Assembly: GCF_002374835.1 (NCBI RefSeq)
Contig: NZ_NWVD01000001.1
Location: 310,001-374,000, forward strand
Direction of reading: 5' to 3'
Source of the DNA: Sphingomonas ginsenosidimutans
GTDB taxonomy: Bacteria > Pseudomonadota > Alphaproteobacteria > Sphingomonadales > Sphingomonadaceae
Length of the DNA stretch: 64,000 nt
Of this stretch, positions 28,530 to 40,912 are shown in pieces. The number at the start of each line of letters is the position of its first letter. Positions within the stretch are counted from its first letter, which is position 1. A program made the translations under genes and the position numbers. A model generated the notes under the pieces. The model searched no databases, was not told the origin of the DNA, and was given only the letters and a program-made list of their open reading frames with translations.

Positions 28530-28835
28530 CTAGCGCTTCCTCACGAACTCCGCGCGCAGCACCAGTCCCTTGATCCCATCGAAGCGGCAGTCGATTTCCT
28601 GCTCGTCGCCGGTCAGACGGATCGACTTGACCACCGTGCCGCGCTTCAGCGTCTGGCTGGTGCCCTTGACCTTCAGGTCCTTGATCAGCGTCACGCTGTC
28701 GCCATCGGCCAGCAGGTTGCCGACCGCGTCGCGCACCTCGACGCCGTCACCCGCGGGCACCGCCGTGGGCGCGCTCGCCTCGCCCGCCGGCACCCATTCG
28801 CCGGTCGCCTCGTCATAGACGTAATCGTCGCTCAT
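28530..28835 (-). CDS. PhnA/YjdM-like domain protein
   Basis: 101-residue protein whose C-terminal half is the PhnA domain: VRDAVGNLLADGDSVTLIKD, then LKVKGTSQTLKRGTVVKSIR and a closing KGLVLRAEFVRK. The zinc-ribbon N-terminus of full YjdM is replaced by an acidic leader (MSDDYVYDEATGEWVPAGE). ATG 28835 is preceded by a purine-rich site; an ATG at 28886 would read through the terminator hairpin. Despite the name, the family is not needed for phosphonate use and its function is unclear. Confidence 0.85.
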   Translation of the reverse strand: MSDDYVYDEATGEWVPAGEASAPTAVPAGDGVEVRDAVGNLLADGDSVTLIKDLKVKGTSQTLKRGTVVKSIRLTGDEQEIDCRFDGIKGLVLRAEFVRKR

Positions 28836-28855
28836 CCGCTTGCCCCCCAAAAGAA

Positions 28856-28883
28856 GAAGGGAGGGCGTTGCGGCCCTCCCTTC
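28856..28883 (-). terminator. Hairpin terminator after acnA
   Basis: GAAGGGAGGGC pairs perfectly with GCCCTCCCTTC across a 6-nt loop, 26 bp after the acnA stop. On the minus strand it is followed by TTCTTTTGG, a T-rich tract. The opposite strand also ends in six A residues, so it could work only for acnA; the PhnA-like gene starts just beyond it. Confidence 0.75.
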
Positions 28884-28908
28884 CAAAAAACGATAATCTT
28901 CCCGCGCG

Positions 28909-31596
<2,688 letters not shown>

Positions 31597-31760
31597 GGGC
31601 GTGATCCTTCCTCAAGGGCCGGGCGCGCTCGGGGAGGCGGCAGGTGCCGCACGGGCGCGCGGAGGCGAATGTCCTATTTGCCGCGGGCGATAGCAGCGAG
31701 GGCGGCGGGGGGGAAGGGGGTTGACGCTGCGCCTGCGAACGCCCCTTCCGCACCCCCGCA

Positions 31761-33284
31761 TCACGCGGGAAGCAGCAGGCCTTCCTTCGCGATCTTTTCC
31801 CTCCACACCAGCGGGGCGAGCTGGTGGACGTTGTTGCCCTCCGCATCGACCGCGACGGTGACGGGGAAGTCCTTGACCTCGAATTCGTAGATCGCCTCCA
31901 TCCCCAGGTCCTCGAACCCCACGACCTTGCTGCCCTTGATCGCGCGCGCCACCAGATAGGCCGCGCCGCCGACTGCCATCAGATACGCGCTCTTCGCCTC
32001 GCGGATCGCGTCGGTGGCGGCCGGGCCGCGCTCGGCCTTGCCGACCATCGCCAGCAGTCCCTGGTCGAGCATCATGCGCGTGAACTTGTCCATCCGCGTC
32101 GCGGTGGTGGGGCCGGCGGGGCCGACCACTTCCTCGCCCACCGGATCGACCGGGCCGACGTAATAGATCACGCGGCCGCGGAACTCGACCGGCAGCTGCT
32201 CGCCCTTCGCCAGCATGTCGGCGATGCGCTTGTGCGCGGCGTCGCGCCCGGTCAGCATCTTGCCGTTCAGCAGCAGTCGGTCGCCCTGCTTCCACGACTG
32301 CACCACCTCCGGCGTCAGCGTGTCGAGGTCGACGCGGATCGCGGCCTTGTCCGGCGTCCAGTTGACGTCGGGCCATTCCTCCAGCTTCGGCGCTTCCAGA
32401 TAGACCGGGCCGGAGCCGTCGAGCGTGAAATGCGCGTGGCGGGTGGCGGCGCAATTGGGGATCATCGCCACCGGCTTCGACGCGGCGTGGGTCGGCCAGT
32501 CCATGATCTTGACGTCCAGGATCGTGGCCAGCCCGCCCAGCCCCTGCGCGCCGATGCCCAGCGCGTTGACCTTGTCGAAGATCTCGATGCGCAGCGCCTC
32601 CAGATCGTTCTTCGGCCCGCGCGCCTTCAGCTGCGCCATGTCGATCTGGCCCATCAGGCTTTCCTTGGCCAGCAACACCGCCTTTTCCGCGGTGCCGCCG
32701 ATGCCGATCCCCAGCATCCCGGGCGGGCACCAGCCGGCGCCCATCTGCGGGATCATCTCCAGCACCCAGTCGACGATCGAATCGCTGGGGTTCATCATCT
32801 TGAACTTCGACTTGTTCTCGCTGCCGCCGCCCTTGGCCGCGACGTCGACCTGCACCTTGGCGCCCGGCACCATCTCGACGTGCAGCACGCTGGGCGTGTT
32901 GTCGCGGGTGTTGCGGCGGGTGAAGGCGGGGTCGGCGAGGATCGAGGCGCGCAGCTTGTTCTCGGGGTGGAGATAGGCGCGGCGCACGCCTTCATCGACG
33001 ACCTCCTGGAGCGAGCGGTCGCTCTCCAGCCGGCATTCCTGCCCCCATTTGACGAACACGGTGACGATGCCGGTGTCCTGGCAGATCGGGCGATGCCCCT
33101 CCGCGCACATCCGGCTGTTGGTCAGGATCTGCGCGATGGCGTCCTTTGCCGCGGGGCCCTGCTCGACCTTATAGGCCTCGCCCAGCGCGCGGATGTAATC
33201 CATCGGGTGATAGTAACTGATGAACTGGAGCGCGTCGGCCACACTCTCGATCAGGTCGGCTTCGCGGATGATCGTCGTCGTCAT
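31761..33284 (-). CDS. Fumarate hydratase, class I (iron-sulfur)
   Basis: 507-residue class I fumarase. ATG 33284 (MTTTIIREADLIESVADALQ) is the natural start; an in-frame upstream ATG adds unrelated residues. N-terminal motifs include RPICQDTGIVTVFVKWG with a cluster cysteine; the beta domain includes PNCAATRHAHFTLDGSGPVY and the C-terminal half GPAGPTTATRMDKF. It hydrates fumarate to malate and, beside acnA on the same strand, forms a small group of TCA-cycle genes. The 164-bp gap to acnA shows no other gene. Confidence 0.95.
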   Translation of the reverse strand: MTTTIIREADLIESVADALQFISYYHPMDYIRALGEAYKVEQGPAAKDAIAQILTNSRMCAEGHRPICQDTGIVTVFVKWGQECRLESDRSLQEVVDEGVRRAYLHPENKLRASILADPAFTRRNTRDNTPSVLHVEMVPGAKVQVDVAAKGGGSENKSKFKMMNPSDSIVDWVLEMIPQMGAGWCPPGMLGIGIGGTAEKAVLLAKESLMGQIDMAQLKARGPKNDLEALRIEIFDKVNALGIGAQGLGGLATILDVKIMDWPTHAASKPVAMIPNCAATRHAHFTLDGSGPVYLEAPKLEEWPDVNWTPDKAAIRVDLDTLTPEVVQSWKQGDRLLLNGKMLTGRDAAHKRIADMLAKGEQLPVEFRGRVIYYVGPVDPVGEEVVGPAGPTTATRMDKFTRMMLDQGLLAMVGKAERGPAATDAIREAKSAYLMAVGGAAYLVARAIKGSKVVGFEDLGMEAIYEFEVKDFPVTVAVDAEGNNVHQLAPLVWREKIAKEGLLLPA

Positions 33285-33396
33285 GGCCGCGCGGTGTAGG
33301 GCGGGTCGCCGTTTCGGGCAATATCGGACCGTTTGCGGGCATGGCAAACCCGCCGCCTAAGCATTTCCGTAACCATGGGCGGGTTACGCGGGCACG

Positions 33397-36108
33397 ATGA
33401 TGCGCCGTCTCCGCGAGCCTGTCCGTGACCTCGACGCCCGCGCCGGCCCCGGCGGCGCGCTGGGGCTGACGCCGGCACCCGACGACGGGTGCGAGGACGA
33501 GCGCCGCGCCGCCCTGCGTGCCGCGGCGGCGGTGTGGCCCGCGGCGATGGCGGTGCTGCTGGCGGTGCCGGCGGCGCTGATCGCGCTGGCCGCGCATCAG
33601 GGGCGCTATGACCTGGCCGTATCGCTGGCGCTGCGCGCCGGCCCGGCGCTGGCGCTGGCACCGGCCTGCCTGATGATCCTGACCGGCTGGGGGCGGATGA
33701 TGGCGCACCGCCGCACCGCGGCGATGGCGCTGGCGGCGGCATGGATCGCCTTGTCGCTGTCGCTGCTCGGAATGGACGTTGCCGCGTTCGCCGCCGGGAT
33801 CGGCGAAGCCGCCACCGTCGCGGTGACGGGCGCCGCGATCGTCGTCGCGGCCGCGCTCTATCCGGTCCGCGCGGCGAGCATCGCCTTCGCGTCGATGCTG
33901 GCGGCGGTGATGATCGCCAACGACGGCATCACCGCGGCGTCGCTGGTGGCGACGGCGGTGGCGGCGCTCTACGCCCTGGCCCAGCTGCACGGCGGGGTGA
34001 CCGACCAGCGCGCGGCGCGCGCGCGGCGGGTGGAGCGCGCCGACGACGGGCGGGCGCGGCGGCTGATGGGCGAATATGAAACGCATGGCGCGGGCTGGTT
34101 CTGGCAGACCGACCGCCACGGGCGGATCAGCTATCTGTCCGCAAAGGTCGCTCAGCAGCTGCGCGGCGCGTCGGGGGCGGGGGCGGGCGAAGCTGACGCC
34201 GCTGCCGACCTGATCGGCCAGCCGCTGACCGCGATCTTCGCCGTCGAATCGCAGCAGCTGGAAACCGAACGCACCCTGTCGTTCCACATGTCGTCGCGCA
34301 CGTCCTTTTCCGATTACACCGTCTGCCCCGCTGCGGCGGACGCACCGGAACGCTGGTGGTCGATTTCCGGCCGCGCGATCCATGACGAACTCGGCCGGTT
34401 CCAGGGGTTCGCCGGCTGGGGCGCGGACCTGACCGCGCGGCGCCGCGCCGATGCGGAGATCGCGCGTCTGGCGCTGTTCGACAGCCTGACCGGGTTGGCC
34501 AACCGCCAGCGGATGCGCCTGTCGCTGGAACAGGCGCTGACCCCGCAAGGCGGCGGGCACGGGTCGACCGGGCTGTTCCTGCTCGACCTCGACCGGTTCA
34601 AGGCGGTCAACGATACGCTGGGGCACCAGGTCGGCGACGAATTGCTCAAGGAGGTCGCGCAGCGGCTGCAGCGCACGATCGGCGAGGCGGGGCTGGTCGG
34701 GCGGCTGGGCGGCGACGAATTCCAGGTGGTGATACCGCGCGAGGGCAATCGCGACCGGCTGGCGGCGCTGGCGGACCGCGTGATCGCGGCGCTGTCGCTG
34801 CCCTATCATATCGATCACGCGACGCTCTCGATCGGCTGTTCGATCGGCATCGCGGTCGCCCCGCTGCACGGCGATTCGCCTGAGACGCTGGTCCGCAATG
34901 CCGATCTGGCGCTGTACGCGGCCAAGGCCGACGGGCGCGGCGTCCACCGTTTCTATCGCGAGGAATTGCTGGAGGGCGCGCAGAACCGCAAGCGGCTAGA
35001 GGACGATCTGCGCCAGGCGCTGGGGCGCGACCAGTTCCACCTGACCTATCAGCCGGTCGTGTCGACGAAGGACGCGCTGATCGTCGGCTATGAGGCGCTG
35101 CTGCGCTGGGAACATCCGCAGCGCGGCGCGATCAGCCCGACCGATTTCGTGCCGGTGGCCGAGGAATGCGGGCTGATCGAATCGATCGGCGAATGGGTGA
35201 TGCGCACCGCCTGTATGGAGGCGGCCGGCTGGCCGGACCATGTGCGCGTCGCGGTCAACGTCTCGCCGATCCAGTTCGCCAACCCCGCACTGCCCGCGAT
35301 CGTCACCAGCGCGCTGGCGGCATCGGGGCTCGCCCCGCACCGGCTGGAGCTGGAGATCACCGAGGGCGTGTTCCTGAACGAGGATGCCTCGTCCGAACAG
35401 ATGTTCCGCACGCTCAAGTCGATAGGGGTGCGGCTGGCGCTCGACGATTTCGGCACCGGCTATTCCAGCCTCGGCTATCTGAAGAAGGCGCCCTTCGACA
35501 AGATCAAGATCGACCAAAGCTTCGTGCGCGGCGCGATCCAGCCGGGCAACCGCAACGCCGCGATCATCAAGGCGATCGTCAGCCTGGCCGATACGCTGGG
35601 CATGGAAACCACCGCCGAGGGGGTCGAGCAGCAGGACGAGATCGCGCTGATCCGCGACCTGGGCTGCAGCCATATCCAGGGCTATGTCTATGGCCGCCCC
35701 GCGCGGCTGGCGACGGTGCGCGACCAGCTGGCGGCGGCGGGCGGCTATGCCGTGGCGATCGGGCACAAGACCAGCCGCGCGATCCGGCAGAAGATGCTGC
35801 GCACCGCGCGGCTGATGCTGGGCGAGGAAAGCGGCGAGGTGCGCATCCGCGATCTGTCCGCCACCGGCGTGATGATCGACGGCATCGACCTGCCGGAGGA
35901 GGCGGTCGGCTATCCGGTGCGGATCGAGCTGGAGGAGGGGCGCTGGGTCGCGGCGGTGATCCGCTGGGTCGATGACGGGCGCGCGGGTCTGCGGTTCGAC
36001 CGCGCGCTGGCCGGGCGCGACATGGACGACGCAGGTGAGGGCGGCGCGTGGACGGCGGGCACGCCGCCGTCCTCTCCGGCGGCGCGCCGGGCCGGCGGAC
36101 GGCGTTAA
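33397..36108 (+). CDS. Membrane GGDEF-EAL-PilZ cyclic-di-GMP protein
   Basis: 903-residue protein. Residues 45-195 hold about five transmembrane helices; about 230-345 look like a PAS domain (GAGWFWQTDRHGRISYLSAK ... GWGADLTARRR). The GGDEF domain has an intact signature at 438-442 but no RxxD inhibitory site before it. The EAL domain has EAL at 566-568 and the active-site phrases DDFGTGYSSLGYLKKAPFDK, TTAEGVEQQDE and GCSHIQGYVYGRP, so phosphodiesterase activity is likely. A C-terminal segment (about 790-870, IRDLSATGVMIDG) is PilZ-like. One chain could make, degrade and sense c-di-GMP. Confidence 0.93.
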   Translation: MMRRLREPVRDLDARAGPGGALGLTPAPDDGCEDERRAALRAAAAVWPAAMAVLLAVPAALIALAAHQGRYDLAVSLALRAGPALALAPACLMILTGWGRMMAHRRTAAMALAAAWIALSLSLLGMDVAAFAAGIGEAATVAVTGAAIVVAAALYPVRAASIAFASMLAAVMIANDGITAASLVATAVAALYALAQLHGGVTDQRAARARRVERADDGRARRLMGEYETHGAGWFWQTDRHGRISYLSAKVAQQLRGASGAGAGEADAAADLIGQPLTAIFAVESQQLETERTLSFHMSSRTSFSDYTVCPAAADAPERWWSISGRAIHDELGRFQGFAGWGADLTARRRADAEIARLALFDSLTGLANRQRMRLSLEQALTPQGGGHGSTGLFLLDLDRFKAVNDTLGHQVGDELLKEVAQRLQRTIGEAGLVGRLGGDEFQVVIPREGNRDRLAALADRVIAALSLPYHIDHATLSIGCSIGIAVAPLHGDSPETLVRNADLALYAAKADGRGVHRFYREELLEGAQNRKRLEDDLRQALGRDQFHLTYQPVVSTKDALIVGYEALLRWEHPQRGAISPTDFVPVAEECGLIESIGEWVMRTACMEAAGWPDHVRVAVNVSPIQFANPALPAIVTSALAASGLAPHRLELEITEGVFLNEDASSEQMFRTLKSIGVRLALDDFGTGYSSLGYLKKAPFDKIKIDQSFVRGAIQPGNRNAAIIKAIVSLADTLGMETTAEGVEQQDEIALIRDLGCSHIQGYVYGRPARLATVRDQLAAAGGYAVAIGHKTSRAIRQKMLRTARLMLGEESGEVRIRDLSATGVMIDGIDLPEEAVGYPVRIELEEGRWVAAVIRWVDDGRAGLRFDRALAGRDMDDAGEGGAWTAGTPPSSPAARRAGGRR

Positions 36109-36183
36109 CGCGCGCTTTACCATGCGATCCTAGACCGGGCCGGTTCCGCCCGCACGCCCGCGGGCGGTGGGAGAGCGCCGCGC

Positions 36184-36885
36184 ATGTCCGTCCACCAACC
36201 GATCGTGCTGAGCGAGGAGATGCTGCTGGCGACGCGCTTTGCCGGGGCGACGCGCCATCCCAGCCCGCTGGTCGAATTATGGTCGATGCCCGGCTTCCTC
36301 GATCCGGGCGAATGCGACATCCTGATGCGCTATATCGACGCCAACCGGCGGCCGTCGCAGATCGCTTATGGTGCGGCGGATGCACGCACCAGCGAGACGT
36401 GCGCCTTCGATCCCGCGGCGCCGGTGGTGCAATTGCTGGACCTGCGCTTGTCGCTGCTGCTGGGCATCGCGCCCACGCTGGGCGAGCCGATCCAGGGCCA
36501 GCGTTATGGGCAGGGGCAGGAATATCGCCTGCACCACGATTATTTCGAGCCGCACCATCCCGATGCCGGCACCCATGCGTCGCGCTGCGGCAACCGTACC
36601 TGGACCGCGATGATCTACCTCAACGAACCCGAGGAAGGCGGTGAGACGCATTTCGCCTATCTGGAGGAAGCGTTCATACCCCGGCAGGGGACGATCCTGT
36701 GCTGGAACAACATCGGCGCCGACGGCCGGGCGAACCGCTACACGCTGCACGCCGGGCGTCCGGTGACGCGCGGCAGCAAGTATATCGTCACCAAATGGTA
36801 TCGCGAGCGCGACTGGGCCGGGACGTCGCCTGCCGCCGGTGCGCCCCGCCCGGCGCGCCGTCATTCCGGAAAGCGGCGCCGCTGA
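36184..36885 (+). CDS. Prolyl 4-hydroxylase-like 2OG-Fe(II) oxygenase
   Basis: 233-residue iron/2-oxoglutarate dioxygenase of the P4Hc (prolyl 4-hydroxylase alpha) type. The iron triad is visible: His117 and Asp119 (or the adjacent His118) in YRLHHDYFEP and His189 in YTLHAGRPVTRGSKYIVTKW, with the 2OG-binding basic residue about ten positions later. FLDPGECDILMRYI near the start and MIYLNEPEEGGETHFAYL are typical. The substrate is unknown; bacterial relatives act on proteins or small molecules. It stands alone, 75 bp after the GGDEF-EAL gene. Confidence 0.88.
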   Translation: MSVHQPIVLSEEMLLATRFAGATRHPSPLVELWSMPGFLDPGECDILMRYIDANRRPSQIAYGAADARTSETCAFDPAAPVVQLLDLRLSLLLGIAPTLGEPIQGQRYGQGQEYRLHHDYFEPHHPDAGTHASRCGNRTWTAMIYLNEPEEGGETHFAYLEEAFIPRQGTILCWNNIGADGRANRYTLHAGRPVTRGSKYIVTKWYRERDWAGTSPAAGAPRPARRHSGKRRR

Positions 36886-36961
36886 TCTCCCGCCGGGGGT
36901 GGCCAGCGGCCGCGCGATCCGATATTCCGTTGCCAAACGAAACGCGACGAGGAGAGTGGTG

Positions 36962-37732
36962 ATGGCGACGCTGGCTCAGGTGGATACGTCCCGATACGCA
37001 CCCGGCGAGTGGGAGGCGCGCGTCGATCTGGCCGCCGCCTACCGGCTGGTGGCGCTGTACGGCTGGGACGATCTGATCTTCACGCACCTGTCGGCGCGCG
37101 TACCGGGGCCGGAACACCATTTCCTCATCAACCCCTATGACATGATGTTCGAGGAGATCACCGCCTCCTCGCTGGTCAAGATCGACGTGGAGGGCAATCC
37201 GGTCGGCGCGACGACGCACCCAGTCAACCCGGCGGGCTTCACGATCCATTCCGCGATCCACATGGCGCGTGAGGATGCGCATGCAGTCATGCACCTGCAC
37301 ACGCCGCACGGTCAGGCGGTCAGCGCGATGGAATTCGGGCTGTTGCCGCATACCCAGACCGCGATGATCGCGGGACACGACGTCGCCTATCACGATTACG
37401 AAGGCATCGCGACCGACCTGGAGGAGCGCGAGCGGCTGGTGCAGGACATCGGCGACAAGAGCGTCATGATCCTGCGCAACCACGGCACGCTCGCGGTGGG
37501 CGACAGCGTCGCGTCGTGTTTCCTGCGGCTGTACTTCCTAGAGCGCGCGTGCGAGGCGCAGGTGCTGATGCTGTCCGCCGGGCGCGAGCACCTGAACAAC
37601 CCGCCGCAGGGCGTCGAGGACAAGGTGGCCGGCCAGTCGAATCCGAAGGGGATGGGGATGCTGGCGCAGAAGCTGGCGTGGCCCGCGCTGCTGCGCAAGC
37701 TCGACCGGATCGACCCCGGCTATCGCGACTGA
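36962..37732 (+). CDS. Class II aldolase/adducin-family protein
   Basis: 256-residue protein of the class II aldolase/adducin family. ATG 36962 follows ACGAGGAGAG. Metal-binding histidines appear in AVMHLHTPHGQAVSAM and LRNHGTLAVG; the N-terminal phrase LVALYGWDDLIFTHLSARVP is typical of the adducin-like branch common in alphaproteobacteria, often called class II aldolase without known substrate. The FucA-type catalytic acidic residue is not evident at the usual place, so aldolase activity is unproven. It is likely monocistronic. Confidence 0.88.
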   Translation: MATLAQVDTSRYAPGEWEARVDLAAAYRLVALYGWDDLIFTHLSARVPGPEHHFLINPYDMMFEEITASSLVKIDVEGNPVGATTHPVNPAGFTIHSAIHMAREDAHAVMHLHTPHGQAVSAMEFGLLPHTQTAMIAGHDVAYHDYEGIATDLEERERLVQDIGDKSVMILRNHGTLAVGDSVASCFLRLYFLERACEAQVLMLSAGREHLNNPPQGVEDKVAGQSNPKGMGMLAQKLAWPALLRKLDRIDPGYRD

Positions 37733-37858
37733 CGGGCACGGGGCGGGGCATTGCCAGCGTCGCACAGGCGCGGCAAAGGCACGGGGCATGACGTCCCGGT
37801 CGTTCGATCGCGCGCCGGGTGCCGATCCCTGTATGACCGCCCCGTCGGAGAAAGCCCT

Positions 37859-38344
37859 ATGCGCCCGATCGTCCCCGTTGCCGCCACCGTGCTTGCCGCC
37901 ACCCTGCTCGCCGCGTGCGGATCGAGCGAGAAGTCGACCACGGTCGGCGGCACGACCTTTGCCTCCGACGACAGCAAGGGCACGTCGACGATCACGAGCG
38001 AAAAGGGCATGATCCGCGCCACCGATGGCACCGCCGCGGCGAAGGTGACGATGCCGGCCTATGCGCCGCTCTATCCCGGCGCGGCCGTCACCGGAGTGAT
38101 CGAGACCGAAAACGACGGCAAGAAGAACAAGATGGTGACGCTCAGCACCCCCGACGCGATCGGCAAGGTGCTCGATTTCTACAAGGGGTCGCTGACCGGC
38201 GCAGGATGGAAGGTGCCGTCGTCGTTCGTCGGCGCCGATGGCGGGATGCTCGCCGGAGAAAAGGACGGCAAGAGCGTGTCGATCGCCTTTTCGCGGCACG
38301 ATGAGGGGAAGACCGACGTGGTGGTCAACGTCCCCGGCGATTGA
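37859..38344 (+). CDS. Hypothetical lipoprotein, 161 aa
   Basis: 161-residue lipoprotein: a basic start (MRPIVPVAATVLAATLLAAC) ends in lipobox LAAC with Cys20. The mature part has strands and helices such as YAPLYPGAAVTGVIETENDG and DAIGKVLDFYKGSLTGAGWK, a fold seen in uncharacterised small proteins that accompany DUF-type domains. No function is recognised. ATG 37859 sits 7 nt after a GGAGAAAG site. A strong hairpin terminator follows, so the gene forms its own unit. Confidence 0.8.
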   Translation: MRPIVPVAATVLAATLLAACGSSEKSTTVGGTTFASDDSKGTSTITSEKGMIRATDGTAAAKVTMPAYAPLYPGAAVTGVIETENDGKKNKMVTLSTPDAIGKVLDFYKGSLTGAGWKVPSSFVGADGGMLAGEKDGKSVSIAFSRHDEGKTDVVVNVPGD

Positions 38345-38370
38345 GGGGCGCGCACATCGCCCGAACGAAA

Positions 38371-38402
38371 ACGGCCCCGGCAGCGCGTGCTGCCGGGGCC
38401 GT
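38371..38402 (+). terminator. Hairpin between the lipoprotein gene and pnp
   Basis: Perfect 14-bp stem ACGGCCCCGGCAGC / GCTGCCGGGGCCGT with a GCGT loop, between the convergent lipoprotein and pnp ends. The downstream plus-strand tract (CGTCGTTTCGG) is only weakly T-rich, while the minus strand continues into TTTTCGTTCGG, so it may terminate both. Confidence 0.75.
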
Positions 38403-38434
38403 CGTCGTTTCGGTCCCGTGGGACCGGCGGTCGC

Positions 38435-40759
38435 TTAGTCGCGGTCGCCGGTCAGGAACGCCGGGGCGAAGGCGGGGGCGTCGCCCTCGTCCTTGCCGCC
38501 TTCACGGCGCGGGCCGCGGCCTTCGCGGCGCGGGCCGCGATCGCCGCCGCGCTCGCCACCACGGCCGCCGCCGTCACGGTCGCCGCGCCCTTCGCGGCGC
38601 GGGCCACGGTCGCTGCGCTCGTTACGCTCGCCGCGCGGTTCGCGCGCCGGGCGGGTGTCTTCCAGCTCGGCGCCGGTTTCCTGGTCGACGACGCGCATCG
38701 ACAGGCGAACCTTCCCGCGCGGATCGATCTCCAGCACCTTGACCTTGACCTCCTGCCCCTCGGACACGACGTCGCCCGGCTTCTCGACACGCTCGTTCTT
38801 CATTTCGGAGACGTGGACGAGACCGTCCTTGCCGCCCATGAAGTTCACGAACGCACCGAAGTCGACGATGTTGACGACCTTGCCGGTGTAGATCTTGCCG
38901 ACCTCGGCCTCTTCGACGATGCCCTTGATCCAGTTCATCGCCGCCTCGATCTGCGCGCCGTCCGACGAGCTGATCTTGATGACGCCTTCGTCGTCGATAT
39001 CGACCTTCGCGCCGGTCTGCGCGACGATCTCGCGGATCACCTTGCCGCCGGTGCCGATGACGTCGCGGATCTTCGACTTGTCGATCTGCATCGTCTCGAT
39101 CCGCGGCGCATGCGCCGACAATTCGGTGCGGGTGGTCGACAGCGCCTTGGCCATTTCGCCCAGGATGTGCGCGCGGCCTTCCTTTGCCTGGCTCAACGCG
39201 ACCTTCATGATCTCCTCGGTGATCCCGGCGATCTTGATGTCCATCTGCAGGCTGGTGATGCCCTCGCTGGTGCCGGCGACCTTGAAGTCCATGTCGCCCA
39301 GGTGATCCTCGTCACCCAGGATGTCGGACAGGACGGCGAAGTCCTTGCCCTCCAGGATCAGGCCCATCGCGATGCCCGACACCGGGCGCTTGATCGGCAC
39401 GCCCGCGTCCATCAGCGCCAGCGAGCCGCCGCAGACGGTCGCCATCGACGACGATCCGTTCGACTCGGTGATGTCCGACGTCACGCGGATCGTGTACGGG
39501 AACTCCTCCTTCGTCGGCAGCACCGGGTGCAGCGCGCGCCACGCCAGCTTGCCATGGCCGATCTCGCGGCGGCCCGGCGCGCCGAAGCGGCCGACTTCGC
39601 CGACCGAATAGGGCGGGAAGTTATAGTGCAGCATGAAATGCTGGTACGACAGGCCGTTCAGGCCGTCGATCATCTGCTCCGCATCGCGGGTGCCCAGCGT
39701 GGTGGTCGCGATCGTCTGCGTCTCGCCGCGGGTGAACAGCGCCGAACCGTGCGCGCGCGGCAGGAAGTGGACTTCCGATTCGATCGGGCGGATCTGCGTG
39801 GTCGAACGCCCGTCGATGCGGCGCCCGTCCTTCAGAATCGCGGTGCGGACGATGTCCGCCTCCAGCTTCTTGACCAGCTTGGCCGCGACCAGCTGCTCCT
39901 GCGGCGAACGGTCCGCCATCGCGTCCTTCGCCTTGGAACGGGCCGCCGCCAGCGCGGTCTGGCGCGCCTGCTTGTCGGTCAGCTTGTAGGCGGCGGTGAT
40001 GTCCTTGCCGATCAGCTTCTTCAGCTCGGCCTTGACCGCCTTCTGGTCGTCGCCCGCGGGCAGGTCCCACGGATCCTTGGCGGCCTGCTCGGCCAGATCG
40101 ATGATCGCGTCGATCACCTGCTGCGACGCCTTGTGCGCGAACATCACCGCGCCCAGCATGACCTCTTCCGACAGCTCCTTGGCTTCGGATTCGACCATCA
40201 TCACCGCGTCGTGGGTGGCGGCGACGACCAGGTCCAGGTCGCCCTCGACCGCCTCGGCATCGGTCGGGTTGAGGATGTATTCGCCATCCTTGTAGCCGAC
40301 GCGCGCCGCGCCGATCGGGCCCATGAACGGCACGCCCGAGATCGTCAGCGCCGCCGACGCCGCGACCAGCGCGACGATGTCCGGCTCGTTCTCGCCGTCA
40401 TACGACAGCACCTGCGCGATGCAGTTGATCTCGTTGTAGAAGCCTTCCGGGAAGAGCGGGCGCACCGGACGGTCGATCAGGCGGCTGATCAGCGTCTCGC
40501 GCTCGGTCGCGCCGCGCTCACGCTTGAAGAAGCCGCCAGGGATGCGGCCGCTGGCGGAGAACTTTTCCTGATAGTGGACGGTGAGCGGGAAGAAGTCCTG
40601 CCCTTCCTTCACCTTCTTGGCGGCGGTCACTGCGCACAGCACCACCGTTTCGCCGAGCGTCGCGATCACCGCGCCGTCGGCCTGACGGGCCACACGGCCC
40701 GTTTCGAGAGTGAGGGTCTTTCCGCCCCACTCGATCTGCACCTTCTTGGTATCGAACAT
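38435..40759 (-). CDS. pnp: Polyribonucleotide nucleotidyltransferase (PNPase)
   Basis: 774-residue 3'-5' phosphorolytic exoribonuclease. Two RNase PH domains flank a helical domain (first: [17 protein letters not shown]; second: [20 protein letters not shown] and [20 protein letters not shown]), then KH ([18 protein letters not shown]) and S1 ([20 protein letters not shown]) domains. The C-terminal 75 residues are an Arg/Gly/Asp-rich tail ([19 protein letters not shown]-like), longer than in E. coli, possibly for degradosome contact. It follows rpsO, separated by a 153-bp leader with several hairpins. Confidence 0.97.
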   Translation of the reverse strand: MFDTKKVQIEWGGKTLTLETGRVARQADGAVIATLGETVVLCAVTAAKKVKEGQDFFPLTVHYQEKFSASGRIPGGFFKRERGATERETLISRLIDRPVRPLFPEGFYNEINCIAQVLSYDGENEPDIVALVAASAALTISGVPFMGPIGAARVGYKDGEYILNPTDAEAVEGDLDLVVAATHDAVMMVESEAKELSEEVMLGAVMFAHKASQQVIDAIIDLAEQAAKDPWDLPAGDDQKAVKAELKKLIGKDITAAYKLTDKQARQTALAAARSKAKDAMADRSPQEQLVAAKLVKKLEADIVRTAILKDGRRIDGRSTTQIRPIESEVHFLPRAHGSALFTRGETQTIATTTLGTRDAEQMIDGLNGLSYQHFMLHYNFPPYSVGEVGRFGAPGRREIGHGKLAWRALHPVLPTKEEFPYTIRVTSDITESNGSSSMATVCGGSLALMDAGVPIKRPVSGIAMGLILEGKDFAVLSDILGDEDHLGDMDFKVAGTSEGITSLQMDIKIAGITEEIMKVALSQAKEGRAHILGEMAKALSTTRTELSAHAPRIETMQIDKSKIRDVIGTGGKVIREIVAQTGAKVDIDDEGVIKISSSDGAQIEAAMNWIKGIVEEAEVGKIYTGKVVNIVDFGAFVNFMGGKDGLVHVSEMKNERVEKPGDVVSEGQEVKVKVLEIDPRGKVRLSMRVVDQETGAELEDTRPAREPRGERNERSDRGPRREGRGDRDGGGRGGERGGDRGPRREGRGPRREGGKDEGDAPAFAPAFLTGDRD

Positions 40760-40774
40760 CTGTTTTCCTTCACA

Positions 40775-40827
40775 CCGGCGACCCTATGTCGCCGGGGCCT
40801 GTGTTCGAACGGGCACGTCCCGTTCGT
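40775..40827 (-). promoter_or_regulatory. Hairpins in the pnp leader
   Basis: Two perfect stems just upstream of pnp: CCGGCGAC / GTCGCCGG at 40775-40795 and CGAACGGG / CCCGTTCG at 40807-40827. In E. coli the pnp leader is cleaved by RNase III at a stem and controlled by PNPase itself. The position is equivalent; the function is inferred. Confidence 0.5.
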
Positions 40828-40883
40828 GTGGCGGAGTGTTCCGCCGCCGCCCGCTTGGCCGAATTGCCGGAGGGCGGATACGA

Positions 40884-40908
40884 GAAGGGCGCCGCTAGGG
40901 CGCCCTTC
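40884..40908 (-). terminator. Hairpin after rpsO
   Basis: GAAGGGCGCC / GGCGCCCTTC with a 5-nt loop, 4 bp after the rpsO stop. No T run follows (TCGTATCC), so it may be a weak terminator or an mRNA-processing and stability stem between rpsO and pnp. Confidence 0.55.
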
Positions 40909-40912
40909 CGGA

